Positions 6,945 to 15,847 are shown, counted from the first letter of the stretch. The stretch: DNA of 37,563 nt from Thermoplasmata archaeon (GCA_035632695.1 DASQGG010000109.1:1-37563), one strand, 5' to 3'. A program made the numbers and translations. The notes: generated by a model from the sequence alone, not told the origin.

Positions 6945-8282
6945 ATGGCGGACGACGATCCGAAGACGGAAGTCCTGGAGACCGCGAAGCGCGAGGAGGT
7001 CCAGTTCGTCCAGATCATGTTCATGGACCTCGTCGGGTTCGTGAAGACGGTCACGATTCCCGTGTCCAAGCTCGAGCGTGCCTTCGAGGAGGGCGTCGTG
7101 TTCGACGGCTCCTCGGTCGTGGGCTATGCGACGATCGAGGAGAGCGATATGCGCGCCCATCCCGTGCCGGAGACCTTCCAGGTGTTCCCGTGGACCACGG
7201 GCGACCTGCGGACCGCGGGAATCGTCTGCAACATCTACGACTCCAAGGGGAACCGGTTCGCGGGCGACCCCCGCTACATCCTAGAGCGGGTGGTCAAGCG
7301 CGCCCGGGAACTGGGCTACGTCCCCCACACGGGGCCGGAGTACGAGTTCTTCCTGTTCAAGATCGGACCGGACGGCCACCCCACGAACGTCCCGAGCGAC
7401 AACGGACGGTACTTCGAGCAGCTGCCCGTGGATGCGGGGGAGATGGTCCGCAAGCAGGCCGCGTTCTACGGGAACATGATGGGCTTCGACGTGGAGGCGA
7501 CCCACCACGAGGTCGCCCCGGGCCAGCACGAGCTCGACCTGCGCTACGCGGACGCGATGACCTCCGCCGACCGCGTGCTCTTCCTGAAGCACCTGATCCG
7601 CACGGTCGCCCTCCAGCACGGGCTCTATGCCACCTTCATGCCCAAGCCCATCTTCGGCGTGAACGGCACCGGCATGCACGTCCACCAGAGTCTCATCACC
7701 CCGGAGGGCGAGAACGCCTTCTTCGAGCCCACCGCGAAGTGGGAGATGTCCGAGCTCATGCTCCATTACCTCGCGGGCGTCCTGGCCCACGCGCGGGAGA
7801 ACTGCGCCGTCCTCGCGTCGTGGGTGAACAGCTACAAGCGCCTCGTGCCCGGCTACGAGGCGCCCGTGTACATCTCTTGGGCGAACAAGAACCGCTCCGC
7901 CATGGTCCGCATCCCCCAGGGCCGCGGCATGCGCACCCGGATGGAGGTCCGGAACCCGGACTCCGCGGGGAACCCCTACCTGCAGTACGCGGTCATGATC
8001 GCCGCCGGCCTCGCGGGCGTCGGCCAGACGCTCGACCCGCCCGAGCCCGTGGAGACGGACATCTACGCCTTGACGGCCGCGGAGCGGCGGAAGCTCGGGA
8101 TCGGCTCCCTCCCCGGAAGCCTCGAGGAGGCCCTGGACGAATTCGAGAAGTCCGAGCTCATGCGGGAGACCCTCGGCTCCCACGTGTTCCCCCACTGGCT
8201 CTACATCAAGCGGAAGGAGTGGGACGACTACCGCGTCCACGTGACGGACTACGAGCTCGAGAAGTACCTCCCGATTCTCTGA
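6945..8282 (+). CDS. glnA: Glutamine synthetase, type I (second paralogue, 445 aa)
   Basis: The 445-residue length is standard for the archaeal/Gram-positive GSI-alpha group. Motifs: DGSS at 54-57, GPEYEFF at 130-136, THHEVAPGQHELD at 186-198, HVHQS at 245-249, NSYKRLVPGYEAP at 295-307, RIP at 322-324 and MEVRNPDSAGNPY at 333-345. All catalytic and metal-binding residues appear present. The frame extends upstream to 6780, but that part overlaps the previous gene. ATG 6945 has a strong GGAGGGTG site and a TATA box at the right distance. Compared with the first copy it lacks the insertion after the metal-site strand, so it is the better candidate for the housekeeping enzyme. Confidence 0.96.
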   Translation: MADDDPKTEVLETAKREEVQFVQIMFMDLVGFVKTVTIPVSKLERAFEEGVVFDGSSVVGYATIEESDMRAHPVPETFQVFPWTTGDLRTAGIVCNIYDSKGNRFAGDPRYILERVVKRARELGYVPHTGPEYEFFLFKIGPDGHPTNVPSDNGRYFEQLPVDAGEMVRKQAAFYGNMMGFDVEATHHEVAPGQHELDLRYADAMTSADRVLFLKHLIRTVALQHGLYATFMPKPIFGVNGTGMHVHQSLITPEGENAFFEPTAKWEMSELMLHYLAGVLAHARENCAVLASWVNSYKRLVPGYEAPVYISWANKNRSAMVRIPQGRGMRTRMEVRNPDSAGNPYLQYAVMIAAGLAGVGQTLDPPEPVETDIYALTAAERRKLGIGSLPGSLEEALDEFEKSELMRETLGSHVFPHWLYIKRKEWDDYRVHVTDYELEKYLPIL

Positions 8283-8292
8283 GCGCCATCGG

Positions 8293-8300
8293 GTTTAAGT
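8293..8300 (+). promoter_or_regulatory. TATA-like box of the 8331 gene
   Basis: GTTTAAGT at 8293-8300 lies about 34 bases before ATG 8331. Transcription would start near 8322, leaving at most a few leader bases. This supports ATG 8331 over the GTG at 8313. Confidence 0.45.
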
Positions 8301-8330
8301 CGGAGGGCCGCTGTGGCCTCCGCGACCACC

Positions 8331-8708
8331 ATGGCGGAAGTCCGCGACGACGTGTCCGAGGAGCGCCAGATCCTCAAGAACGCGAAGATCCTGGACGAGA
8401 AGCTCCTCGACCAGATGGACCTGTATCCCGGGGACCGCGTGCGGTTCCGGTTCTACTATCCCCAGCAGGGCTTCGAGGAGATCGTTGGCCACTTCCTCGG
8501 CTTCTACACGCTCTACGAGGGCCCCGAGGGCGGCGGGGACCTGAACCTCCAGATCCGCGCGGTGAAGAACGGCCGCTCGACGGTCCTGTGCAAGGACCGC
8601 AACTACCTCGAGGAGTGGGAGGTCTTGGAGCCCAACCTCGAGGTCCGCGACAAGATCCGCGACCTGGACTCCCGCGCGGGCCGCCACATCGGGCACGAGT
8701 TCGGTTGA
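8331..8708 (+). CDS. Conserved-looking hypothetical protein (125 aa)
   Basis: A soluble, charged protein of 125 residues with no signal peptide or membrane helix. Residues 8-32 are a charged helix (SEERQILKNAKILDEKLLDQ). The rest alternates beta strands: GDRVRFRFYY, EEIVGHFLGFYTLYEG, LNLQIRAVKNGRSTV, NYLEEWEVLEP. The tail is basic and ends RAGRHIGHEFG. The pattern resembles a small beta-barrel, but I do not recognise a family. GTG 8313 is an alternative start, but the TATA spacing favours ATG 8331. It follows glutamine synthetase by 48 bases and has its own promoter. The stop lies 6 bases from the HtpX stop on the other strand. Confidence 0.75.
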   Translation: MAEVRDDVSEERQILKNAKILDEKLLDQMDLYPGDRVRFRFYYPQQGFEEIVGHFLGFYTLYEGPEGGGDLNLQIRAVKNGRSTVLCKDRNYLEEWEVLEPNLEVRDKIRDLDSRAGRHIGHEFG

Positions 8709-8714
8709 CCGGGC

Positions 8715-9596
8715 TCAGTAGGTGTCCACGCCGCGGGCCAGGTCCTGCAGCTTCCGGATGCGCTCCTCGATGGGCGGGTGGGTCCGGAACAGCCGCGTGA
8801 GGCTCGTCGCGGCGAACGGGTTCACGATGAACAGACCCTGGGACGCTGGGCTGCCGAACTGGAACGGCCGCCGGCGGTTCGCGGTCTCGAGCTTCTGGAG
8901 CGCGGAGGCGAGGGCGAGGGGCTCGCCGATCGTCTTGGCGCCGCTGTAGTCCGCCTTGGTCTCCCGGCTGCGAGAGATGGCGAGCTGGACCAGGAGGGCG
9001 GCGATCGGGGCGAGGATCATCCCGAGGATGGCGATGATGGCCGTGCCTTCGGACGCATTCCGGTTGCGCCCGCCCCCGAAGAGCGAGTTCCACATCGCGA
9101 TCTGGGCCAGGTAGGAGATCGCGCCCGCGATCGTGGCGGCGACCGCCATGACCAGGATGTCTCGGTTCTTCACGTGGGAGATCTCGTGGGCGATCACGCC
9201 GCGCAGCTCGTCCTCGGTCAGGATCCCGAGGATGCCCTGGGTGACCGCGACAACGGCGCGGTTCGGGTTGCGGCCCGTGGCGAACGCGTTCGGTGTCTGG
9301 GTCGGGACCACGGCGACCCGCGGCATGGGGAGGTTCGCCTTCTGCGAGACCTCTCGAACGATCCGGAACAGGTCGGGAGCCTGTGCCTCCGTGATCATCT
9401 TCGCGCGGTACGACCAGAGGACCATCCGGTCGGAGAGGAAGTAGCTCACGATGTTGATGCCCGCGGCCATGATCAGGAACAGGATCACGCTCGAAACGGG
9501 GTCCGCGAAGAAGTAGGAACCGATCGCCCAGCCGAAGATGACGAAGACCGCCGTCAGCGTCGCGAAGAGGATGAAGAGGCGGATGCGCGCTCCCAT
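8715..9596 (-). CDS. htpX: HtpX-like M48 membrane metalloprotease
   Basis: 293 residues, normal length for archaeal HtpX. Two N-terminal transmembrane helices (about 7-27 and 33-53) are followed by the zinc motif HEISH at 137-141, two further helices (about 148-168 and 190-212), and the third-ligand region SRSRETKADYSGA near 213-225. HtpX degrades misfolded membrane proteins with an active site facing the cytoplasm. ATG 9596 is chosen over upstream in-frame starts because GGAG lies about eight bases before it and the helix begins soon after. A TATA-like TTGATAAG near 9645-9652 fits this start. The C-terminal THPPIEERIRKLQ motif is also typical. Confidence 0.93.
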   Translation of the reverse strand: MGARIRLFILFATLTAVFVIFGWAIGSYFFADPVSSVILFLIMAAGINIVSYFLSDRMVLWSYRAKMITEAQAPDLFRIVREVSQKANLPMPRVAVVPTQTPNAFATGRNPNRAVVAVTQGILGILTEDELRGVIAHEISHVKNRDILVMAVAATIAGAISYLAQIAMWNSLFGGGRNRNASEGTAIIAILGMILAPIAALLVQLAISRSRETKADYSGAKTIGEPLALASALQKLETANRRRPFQFGSPASQGLFIVNPFAATSLTRLFRTHPPIEERIRKLQDLARGVDTY

Positions 9597-9711
9597 GATG
9601 TCCACTCCCCACTGCCTTGGGTCCTTTTTCACGCGGATGTCCCTTATCAAGTTAGCGAAAGGGCTTCCGGCATGCCTCCGCAAAGGTGATAGGGAGGGAC
9701 CGCCGGCGTCC

Positions 9712-11007
9712 TCAGACGCCGAGGACCTCCGCGTATCCCTCCATGTCCATGAAGCCGTGGCCGCTGATGTTGAACGCGATGGTCTTCTTCTCGCCGCTCT
9801 CCTTGCATTTCACGGCCTCGTCCATCGCGCACGCGACGCTGTAGGCACTCTCGGGCGCGGGAAGGAACCCCTCCGTCTGGACGAAGGTCCGGGCACGCTC
9901 GAACACGTACTTCTCATCCGCCGGGTAGGCCACCGTGTCGAGGTACCCCAGGTGCCGCAGGAACGAGAGGATGGGCGCCGCCCCGTGGTACCGCAGGCCG
10001 TCCCCGCGGATCGGGTGCATCTCCGCGTGGTGACCCAGGGTGTACATCTTCAGGAGCGGGGTGATCTCCGCGTGGTCTGCGAAATCGTAGCGATACTCGC
10101 CCTGGAGGTTCGGTGCGGCCTGGCTCTGGGCCGCGATGAACCGAATGTCCTTGCCGTTGATGGCGTCCGCAAAGAAGGGAAGCGTGAATCCGCCAAAGTT
10201 CGAGCCGCCTCCGAGGCACGAGATCATGACGTCCGGATATTCGCCGATGCGCTGGAACTGGGCCTTCGTCTCGAGCCCGATGACCGTCTGGTGGAGTAGG
10301 ACATGGTTCAGGACGGAGCCCAGGCAGTAGATCGCCTTGTCGTCGCCGCGCGCGTCCTCGAGGCCCTCGGAGACCGCAATCCCTAGGGAACCCGGGTGCT
10401 TCGGGTTCTCTTTGAGGAGTTCGCGCCCCGTCTTCGTGTGGTGGCTCGGGGACGCGTACACCTCCGCGCCGTAGAGCTTCATGAACGCGCGCCGCTGCGT
10501 CTTCCAGTCGTGAACCGCGCGGACCCAGTAGATCGTCGTCTGCAAGCCCGCGAGGCTCGCGGCGTATGCGAGCGCGGTCCCCCACTGCCCCGCACCGGTC
10601 TCCGTGGTCAGGCGCTCGTAGCCCTCCTTCCTCGCGTAGAAGGCCTGGGCCAGGGCCGTGTTCACCTTGTGGCTCCCCGTCGGACTGTAGAACTCCGCCT
10701 TGTAGTACAGGTGGGCGGGCGTCCCGAGCTTCTGTTCGAGGCGCTTCGCGCGGAACAGCGGCCGCGGGCGGCCCGCCTGGGCGTACAGCTCCTGGATCTC
10801 CTCGGGGATGTCGATCCACCGCTGCGTCGAGTTCTCCTGGCGGAGGCATTCGCCCAGGAGCAGCTCCGGGAGGAGCTTGACGCGCGACGGCCCCTCCTCC
10901 GGGTCCTTGGGCGGCGGCAGGGGCTCGGGCAGGTCGGGTACGATGTTGTACCACTTCGTGGGACGGTCGTCCTCCGGCAGCGTCACGACAAGAGAATCCG
11001 AGCGCAC
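9712..11007 (-). CDS. trpB: Tryptophan synthase beta chain, TrpB2 type
   Basis: A PLP enzyme that condenses serine with indole to make tryptophan. 431 residues is the length of the TrpB2 subgroup, which has an N-terminal extension. Motifs: GRPRPLFRAKRLE near 79-91, the PLP lysine in GSHKVNTA (Lys about 114), ETGAGQWG near 146-153, the phosphate loop GGGSNFGG, and RGDGLRYHG, the TrpB2-type variant of the usual TrpB sequence. No trpA or other trp gene is nearby, as is common for TrpB2. Free-indole salvage or a serine deaminase side role has been proposed for the group. The start is GTG 11007, with GGTGAG four bases before it. Confidence 0.93.
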   Translation of the reverse strand: MRSDSLVVTLPEDDRPTKWYNIVPDLPEPLPPPKDPEEGPSRVKLLPELLLGECLRQENSTQRWIDIPEEIQELYAQAGRPRPLFRAKRLEQKLGTPAHLYYKAEFYSPTGSHKVNTALAQAFYARKEGYERLTTETGAGQWGTALAYAASLAGLQTTIYWVRAVHDWKTQRRAFMKLYGAEVYASPSHHTKTGRELLKENPKHPGSLGIAVSEGLEDARGDDKAIYCLGSVLNHVLLHQTVIGLETKAQFQRIGEYPDVMISCLGGGSNFGGFTLPFFADAINGKDIRFIAAQSQAAPNLQGEYRYDFADHAEITPLLKMYTLGHHAEMHPIRGDGLRYHGAAPILSFLRHLGYLDTVAYPADEKYVFERARTFVQTEGFLPAPESAYSVACAMDEAVKCKESGEKKTIAFNISGHGFMDMEGYAEVLGV

Positions 11008-11113
11008 CCTCTCACCCCGTTGAACCTACGCCCCGGGGTATGTCCGAAAAGCGGCATTAGCATTTGCCCGCCTCCCGTACCAGAAGTGCGGCACGGAGTC
11101 CAACAACGCGCCC

Positions 11114-12994
11114 TTACAGGGTCACGCCGACGCTCTCGACGACGTCAGTGCCTCCCGCCGGGAGGATGCGGGCGATCTCCTCGATGGGCACCTCGAAGAC
11201 CGCCGCAAGTCGCTTCGCGAGACGCTCGCGGTCCTCCTTCCCCGGTGCGAGGACGACGTACTTGGGGGAGCGGGAGACGACCGCGGAGACGGGCCCGCCC
11301 ATGATCTTCCGATGGCCCTCCACCTCGACCTCGCCGATGGCCAGGCGCACGGGGAGATCGTGGACATAGTTCCGCTTGCCGCGGATGACGAAGGCGCCGC
11401 GGGGCAGGAACTCGCCCGACTCGGCCTGCTTGGACACCTGCTCGGGCAGCACCCAGTACGCGCTGCCGCTCGCGGTTCCCGCGGACCAGGCCTTGCTGTA
11501 CGCGAGCGCGAACTCACACGCCTCTCGGAGCGTGACCTCCCCGGCCTTGGATCCTTCCTTGACCACGGTGGACGGCGCGCCGTGGAGGTCCGCGTGGGCG
11601 TAGCGGTCGCCCTCCTTGAGGTGCTTCTTCACGAGCTGGTCGTTCGTCCGCGCGTCCCGGCCACCGAGGATCAGGAAGCCCTCCGAGGACATCGTCCACC
11701 GGTAGGCGTCGAACCACATGGCCCTCGTGCCCTTGACCTTCGGGCGCTTCGCGACCTTGACCGCCTTCTTGCGCGCGGCGGCGAGCTCCTGCCGCGTCGT
11801 CGCAATGGCCTCTTCGACGCGCTGCGCCTTGAGCTGCGCCTCGCGCCGCGCCTCGTACAGGGCCTGCGCGTTCGCGGTGACGTCCTTGTCGTAGGCGAGG
11901 ACGAGCGCGTCGAAGTCTCCGATGGCCACGGTCACCGTGTGCGCCTTCCGGTCCACGGCCTTGATCTGGCCGTGCTCGGGCGGGTCCCGTCCCTCGCGAA
12001 TCCCTTTCAGCAGCTCATCGAATAGCGGATAATGGCCGTACAGGAAGATCGCTTGCGCCTCGTCCCGGATGATCTCGTCCCGCAGGGCCTTGAGCGTCTC
12101 CTCCTGCTGGGCGATTCGGCGTTCGAACTTCGCGGCGACCTCGTCGGGCGGAGTCGCCTCGGGCTCCGCGACATTCAGGTAGCGGGAGAGGGCGGCGTTG
12201 AACGTCGGGAACTCCTCCCGGTCCGCCTGCGCATACTGCAGGAGTTCGACGGGCGTCGCGTCGATGGCCCTCTTGTCCTTGGAGATCACCGCGGGCCGGC
12301 GCTCCTGGTCCAGGGCCACCACGATGTTGTTCAGGGCCGTGTAGAGCGCGTCCACCTGCGCGTCCGCGAGATCCCGCACCTTCGTGTCCTTGTCCACGCG
12401 TGCGCGAAGGCAGAGCTCCTCGGCGTACTGGCCTCCGAGGTTGAGGAGGCTCGCGAGGACGCGGACGACCTGACCCTTGGCCTCCCGGATCGTCGTTCCG
12501 AACCCGTTCCGGTCGAGCTCCAAAGGGTCGACTCCTGCGGGCGGGAACGCGTACGGTTCGTCCGGGCGCACGACGCGGTCCTTGTACGTCTGCGCGTACA
12601 GGCAGGCCACGGTGGTGTCGCCTCGCGTGACGATCAGGTTGCCCTTCCCGAACAGCTCGAAGATGATCCGGAGCGCCTCGCCGCCCCGGTCCACGGTCAG
12701 GATCGCGATCCGGTCGAACCAGCGCTGCTCCACGGCGGTGATGCGCGCGTTGTCGAGCAGCCGCCGCAGCGTCTGCGCGAACGCGGGCGGCGAATCCGGC
12801 TTGTCCTCGACCTCGTGAAGGCAGAGCCATTGTCCCGACTTGGAGTACAGCTCGACCTTCTCGCGGCCGGGGACGTTGATCCGGAAGATGACCTCGCCTT
12901 CCTTCTGGTACGCCTTGTCGACGTACGCGCCGACGAGGTCCTGCCACTCCGCGACGAGGGCTTTGAGGTCGAAGGAGGAGAGGGCGGTCTTCAT
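11114..12994 (-). CDS. NFACT protein (Rqc2/RqcH/NEMF family ribosome rescue factor)
   Basis: 626 residues from ATG 12994. The N-terminal NFACT-N (FbpA-like) domain covers about 1-270, beginning LSSFDLKALVAEWQDLVGAY and including the strand REKVELYSKSGQWL. A coiled coil follows (about 285-465: long Glu/Arg/Gln/Ala helices). The NFACT-R (DUF814) domain covers about 475-590, with FLILGGRDARTNDQLVKKHL and YAHADLHGAPSTVVK. Relatives bind peptidyl-tRNA-obstructed large ribosomal subunits and recruit tRNA-Ala to add C-terminal tails. The eukaryotic NFACT-C domain is absent, as in prokaryotic members. Upstream in-frame starts exist, but a TATA-like AAGTAATG at 13023-13016 is 26 bases from ATG 12994, so the gene is probably leaderless. 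Confidence 0.93.
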   Translation of the reverse strand: MKTALSSFDLKALVAEWQDLVGAYVDKAYQKEGEVIFRINVPGREKVELYSKSGQWLCLHEVEDKPDSPPAFAQTLRRLLDNARITAVEQRWFDRIAILTVDRGGEALRIIFELFGKGNLIVTRGDTTVACLYAQTYKDRVVRPDEPYAFPPAGVDPLELDRNGFGTTIREAKGQVVRVLASLLNLGGQYAEELCLRARVDKDTKVRDLADAQVDALYTALNNIVVALDQERRPAVISKDKRAIDATPVELLQYAQADREEFPTFNAALSRYLNVAEPEATPPDEVAAKFERRIAQQEETLKALRDEIIRDEAQAIFLYGHYPLFDELLKGIREGRDPPEHGQIKAVDRKAHTVTVAIGDFDALVLAYDKDVTANAQALYEARREAQLKAQRVEEAIATTRQELAAARKKAVKVAKRPKVKGTRAMWFDAYRWTMSSEGFLILGGRDARTNDQLVKKHLKEGDRYAHADLHGAPSTVVKEGSKAGEVTLREACEFALAYSKAWSAGTASGSAYWVLPEQVSKQAESGEFLPRGAFVIRGKRNYVHDLPVRLAIGEVEVEGHRKIMGGPVSAVVSRSPKYVVLAPGKEDRERLAKRLAAVFEVPIEEIARILPAGGTDVVESVGVTL

Positions 12995-13015
12995 CCGGTG
13001 CACCGAAGGTGGCGG

Positions 13016-13023
13016 CATTACTT
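13016..13023 (-). promoter_or_regulatory. TATA-like box of the NFACT gene (leaderless start)
   Basis: The minus strand reads AAGTAATG at 13023-13016. Its centre is about 26 bases upstream of ATG 12994, the spacing expected between an archaeal TATA box and the transcript start. This decides the start over the in-frame ATG at 13018. Confidence 0.4.
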
Positions 13024-13098
13024 GACCGTTCCCACCCGTACGTCGCATTGAATACGCCGCAGGGATTCTCCGCCGCGATCGAAAGGAGACCTGAGGCG

Positions 13099-13965
13099 AT
13101 GGCCGCGTCCTACGGCTGCCAGAGCATGGTGGACCCGCTCCGCCGCGTCCTGGTGCGGCGGCCCGACACCGCGTTCGCCGTGGAGGACCCCCGTGCGTGG
13201 CACTACAAGGGGCGGCCGGATCTCGGGATCGCCCGCGCCGAGCACGACGCGTTCGTCGGCCTCATGCGCGACGCCGGCGTCGAGGTGCTCTACCACGATG
13301 CCGCGCAGCCCGGCCGCGCGGACTCCATCTTCGTCCACGATCCCGCCATCGTCACGGACCGCGGTGCGGTTCTCCTGCGGATGGGCAAGCGCCTCCGGGA
13401 AGGCGAGGAGAGCGCGATCGGCCGGAGATTCGAAGAGCTGGACGTGCCCATCTTCTACGAGCTCCACGACGACGCGCGCGCGGAGGGCGGCGACCTGGTG
13501 TGGGTGGACCACGGCACGCTTGCCGTGGGTCAGGGGTTCCGGACCAACGAGGAGGGTCTGCGGCAACTCGAGGAGGCGCTGGGGCCGATCGGCGTGAAGG
13601 CCGTGTCCGCGGACCTGCCGTACGGTGAGGGGCCGGACGCCTGCCTCCACTTGATGTCCCTGATCAGCCTGATTCGGTCGAACCTGGCGGTCATCTACGA
13701 GCCCCTCCTCCCCACGCCGCTCCACGGGCTCCTCGTGCACCGCGGCTTCCGCTTCGTCACCGTCCCCGACGACGAGTTCGATTCCATGGGCTGCAACGTC
13801 CTCGCCGTCGCGCCGGGCGAGTGCGTCATGCTCGAGGGCAACCCGGTCACGAAGGCGCGGCTCGAGAAGGCAGGCTGCCGGGTGCGCACGTATCGCGGGA
13901 ACGAGATCTCCCTGAAGGCGGAGGGTGGCCCTACGTGCCTTACCCGGCCGATCCTCCGGCGCTAG
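13099..13965 (+). CDS. DDAH/arginine-deiminase-like guanidino hydrolase
   Basis: 288 residues of the guanidino-modifying (pentein) superfamily: dimethylargininase, arginine deiminase, amidinotransferase. The catalytic set is visible: EGGD at 129-132, His184 in ACLHLMSLISLI, and nucleophile Cys280 in EGGPTCLTRPI near the end. The LHLMS motif is closest to the dimethylarginine dimethylaminohydrolase and related citrulline-forming group. The substrate cannot be set from sequence; methylated arginine, arginine or another guanidine is possible. ATG 13099 has GGAG and GAGG within 17 bases upstream, and the conserved region begins at once (SMVDPLRRVLVRRP). The M20 deacylase follows after one base, so the two act together. 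Both fit the arginine/agmatine theme of the window. Confidence 0.88.
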   Translation: MAASYGCQSMVDPLRRVLVRRPDTAFAVEDPRAWHYKGRPDLGIARAEHDAFVGLMRDAGVEVLYHDAAQPGRADSIFVHDPAIVTDRGAVLLRMGKRLREGEESAIGRRFEELDVPIFYELHDDARAEGGDLVWVDHGTLAVGQGFRTNEEGLRQLEEALGPIGVKAVSADLPYGEGPDACLHLMSLISLIRSNLAVIYEPLLPTPLHGLLVHRGFRFVTVPDDEFDSMGCNVLAVAPGECVMLEGNPVTKARLEKAGCRVRTYRGNEISLKAEGGPTCLTRPILRR

Positions 13966-13966
13966 G

Positions 13967-15235
13967 ATGGCGACCATGGACGAAGTGGAACGACGCGTCC
14001 TCGATGCGATCGACATGGACCGGCTGGTTTCCTTCCTTCGGGAGCTCATCGCGATCCCGAGTCTCGGCGGTCATGAGCGGGACGCGCAGGACGAGGTGGC
14101 CGCGGCGATGCGGGAGATCGATCTGGACGTGGACGACTGGAACCTCGACCTCGCCCAGCTCCGGTCGCATCCCATGTTTGCCATGGAGGTCGAACGGACG
14201 GAGGGCCGCGGCGTCGTGGGAACCCTACGCGGCGAGGGCGGTGGCAAGAGCCTGATTCTCAACGGCCACGTGGATGTCGTCCCTCCCGGCGATCCTGCGA
14301 ACTGGCGTTTTCCTCCGTGGGAGGGCGCGGTCCATGACGGACGCGTCCACGGCCGCGGTTCCGTCGACATGAAGGGAGGCCTTGCCTGCGCGTTGTTCGC
14401 CGTCAAAGCGATCCACGATGCGGGTGCCCGCCTGCGCGGTTCCGTGATCCTCGAGAGCGTGATCGGCGAGGAGGACGGTGGCGTGGGAACCTTGGCCGCG
14501 TGTCTCCGCGGCTACCATGCGGACGGCGCCGTGGTCGTCGAGCCCACGCAACTCCGCGTGGCTCCCTCCCAGGCGGGCGCCCTCACGTTCCGCATCACGG
14601 TCCCGGGGCTCTCCGCCCACGCGTGCGTGCGCGAAGAGGGCGTGAGCGCCTTCGAGAAGTTCCTTCCGATTCATGCCGCGCTGCTGGACCTGGAACGGGA
14701 GAGGAACCGGGAGGTGCAAGACCCCCTGTACCGCCGCTACCGCCTCCCGTTTGCCCTGAGCCTGGGACGGATCGAGGCGGGGAACTGGTCGTCCTCGGTC
14801 CCGGAGAGCCTCGTCGCGGAAGGCCGCCTGGGCGTGAGGGTGGGCGAGGATCCGGAGGCCGCGCGGAAGGCCCTCGAAGTCGCGGTCCGTCGTGCCGCGT
14901 CCGCGGATGCATGGCTCCGAGACCACCCCGTCAAGGTGGAGTGGTGGGGCGGCCAGTTCCACCCCGCCTCGGTCCCCATCGATCACCCGCTCCCGCAGAC
15001 GGTGGCTGGTGCGCTCGCGGATGCGAGCGGATCCGCGGCGGCGTTTGAAGGGATGACGTACGGGTCGGACATGCGTCTCCTGATCCACGTGGGGAAGACG
15101 CCCGCGGTCCTGTTCGGCCCGGGAGACGTGCGGCACGCCCATCGGCCCAACGAATCCGTGAGCCTCTCGGACCTGCGGACGATGGCCCGGACGTTGGCGC
15201 TGACCGTGTTGCGGTTCTGCGGTGCCTTCGCGTGA
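13967..15235 (+). CDS. M20-family amidohydrolase/deacylase (ArgE/DapE-like)
   Basis: 422 residues, standard for the ArgE/DapE/CPG2 group of dinuclear zinc enzymes. Motifs: NGHVDVVPPGD at 99-109 (metal His101, Asp103), GRGSVDMKGG at 129-138 (bridging Asp134), VIGEEDGG near 165-172 (catalytic and metal Glu), dimerisation-domain LSAHACVREEG near 225, and the final metal His in AHRPNESVSL near 395. It should cleave an N-acyl amino acid or related amide. It starts one base after the stop of the DDAH-like gene, so both are translated from one message. ATG 13976 is an alternative start. A role in arginine, ornithine or citrulline derivative breakdown is inferred from the neighbour. Confidence 0.9.
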   Translation: MATMDEVERRVLDAIDMDRLVSFLRELIAIPSLGGHERDAQDEVAAAMREIDLDVDDWNLDLAQLRSHPMFAMEVERTEGRGVVGTLRGEGGGKSLILNGHVDVVPPGDPANWRFPPWEGAVHDGRVHGRGSVDMKGGLACALFAVKAIHDAGARLRGSVILESVIGEEDGGVGTLAACLRGYHADGAVVVEPTQLRVAPSQAGALTFRITVPGLSAHACVREEGVSAFEKFLPIHAALLDLERERNREVQDPLYRRYRLPFALSLGRIEAGNWSSSVPESLVAEGRLGVRVGEDPEAARKALEVAVRRAASADAWLRDHPVKVEWWGGQFHPASVPIDHPLPQTVAGALADASGSAAAFEGMTYGSDMRLLIHVGKTPAVLFGPGDVRHAHRPNESVSLSDLRTMARTLALTVLRFCGAFA

Positions 15236-15244
15236 AGGTCCGGC

Positions 15245-15760
15245 TCACCAGTGTTCCCAGTGCAGGACTTCGTCGAGCGCGAGTCGCTCCGGGGGCGCTG
15301 GGTTCTCCGCGGGCCACCCGAGCGCCACCAACGTGACGGGCCGTGCGTATCGCGGGAGGTGCAGGACTTGGCGCACCTCGTCCTCGTTGAAGGAGCCCAT
15401 CCAGACGGCACCGAGACCTCGCTCGTGCGCGGCGAGCAGGAACGTCTGGGTGGCCGCCGCCGCATCCTGGACGGAGAAGAGTTCCCGCCCCCGCGGGCCG
15501 TACTTCGCGATTCGCTTTGCGTTCGTGCAGATGACCAGGACCGCCGCGGCCAGAGCGAGCTCGGTCTGATCCGCCGCCTGAGCGAGAGCGTCTTTCGTCT
15601 TCTCGTCCCTCACGACGATGAAGTCCCGCGCCTGCAGGTTCCCCGCGGAGGGCGCCCAGTTGGCCAGATCCACGAGTTCGCGGAGGAGCGCCTCCGGGAC
15701 GGGCGCCTTTTGGAACGCCCGGATGCTGCGCCGAGAGCGAATGATCGAAGCCAGGTCCAT
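15245..15760 (-). CDS. Nitroreductase-family flavoprotein
   Basis: 171 residues, a compact member of the FMN-dependent nitroreductase family. Phosphate/FMN contacts are visible: RSRRSIRAF at 8-16, WAPSAGNLQARDF near 35-47, and the C-terminal flavin loop ERGLGAVWMGSF near 112-123 followed by ALGWPAENP. These enzymes use NAD(P)H to reduce quinones, nitro groups or iodotyrosine-like substrates; the physiological substrate here is unknown. The stop lies 9 bases from that of the M20 gene on the other strand. An imperfect inverted repeat, ACAACC...GGTTGT (15780-15808), lies just upstream of the start and could be an operator. Confidence 0.92.
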   Translation of the reverse strand: MDLASIIRSRRSIRAFQKAPVPEALLRELVDLANWAPSAGNLQARDFIVVRDEKTKDALAQAADQTELALAAAVLVICTNAKRIAKYGPRGRELFSVQDAAAATQTFLLAAHERGLGAVWMGSFNEDEVRQVLHLPRYARPVTLVALGWPAENPAPPERLALDEVLHWEHW

Positions 15761-15779
15761 GGCCTGCGGAACCGCGGGG

Positions 15780-15808
15780 ACAACCTTTCAACGTGAGGAA
15801 ACGGTTGT
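15780..15808. repeat. Inverted repeat upstream of the nitroreductase gene
   Basis: ACAACC at 15780-15785 and GGTTGT at 15803-15808 form an inverted repeat, extended inward by TTT/AAA with one extra base. It begins 20 bases upstream of the nitroreductase ATG, a usual operator position. Function is inferred from position only. Confidence 0.3.
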
Positions 15809-15847
15809 AGTGACCGCGGCGAATCCGTTCGGTTCCTCAGGGATTCA

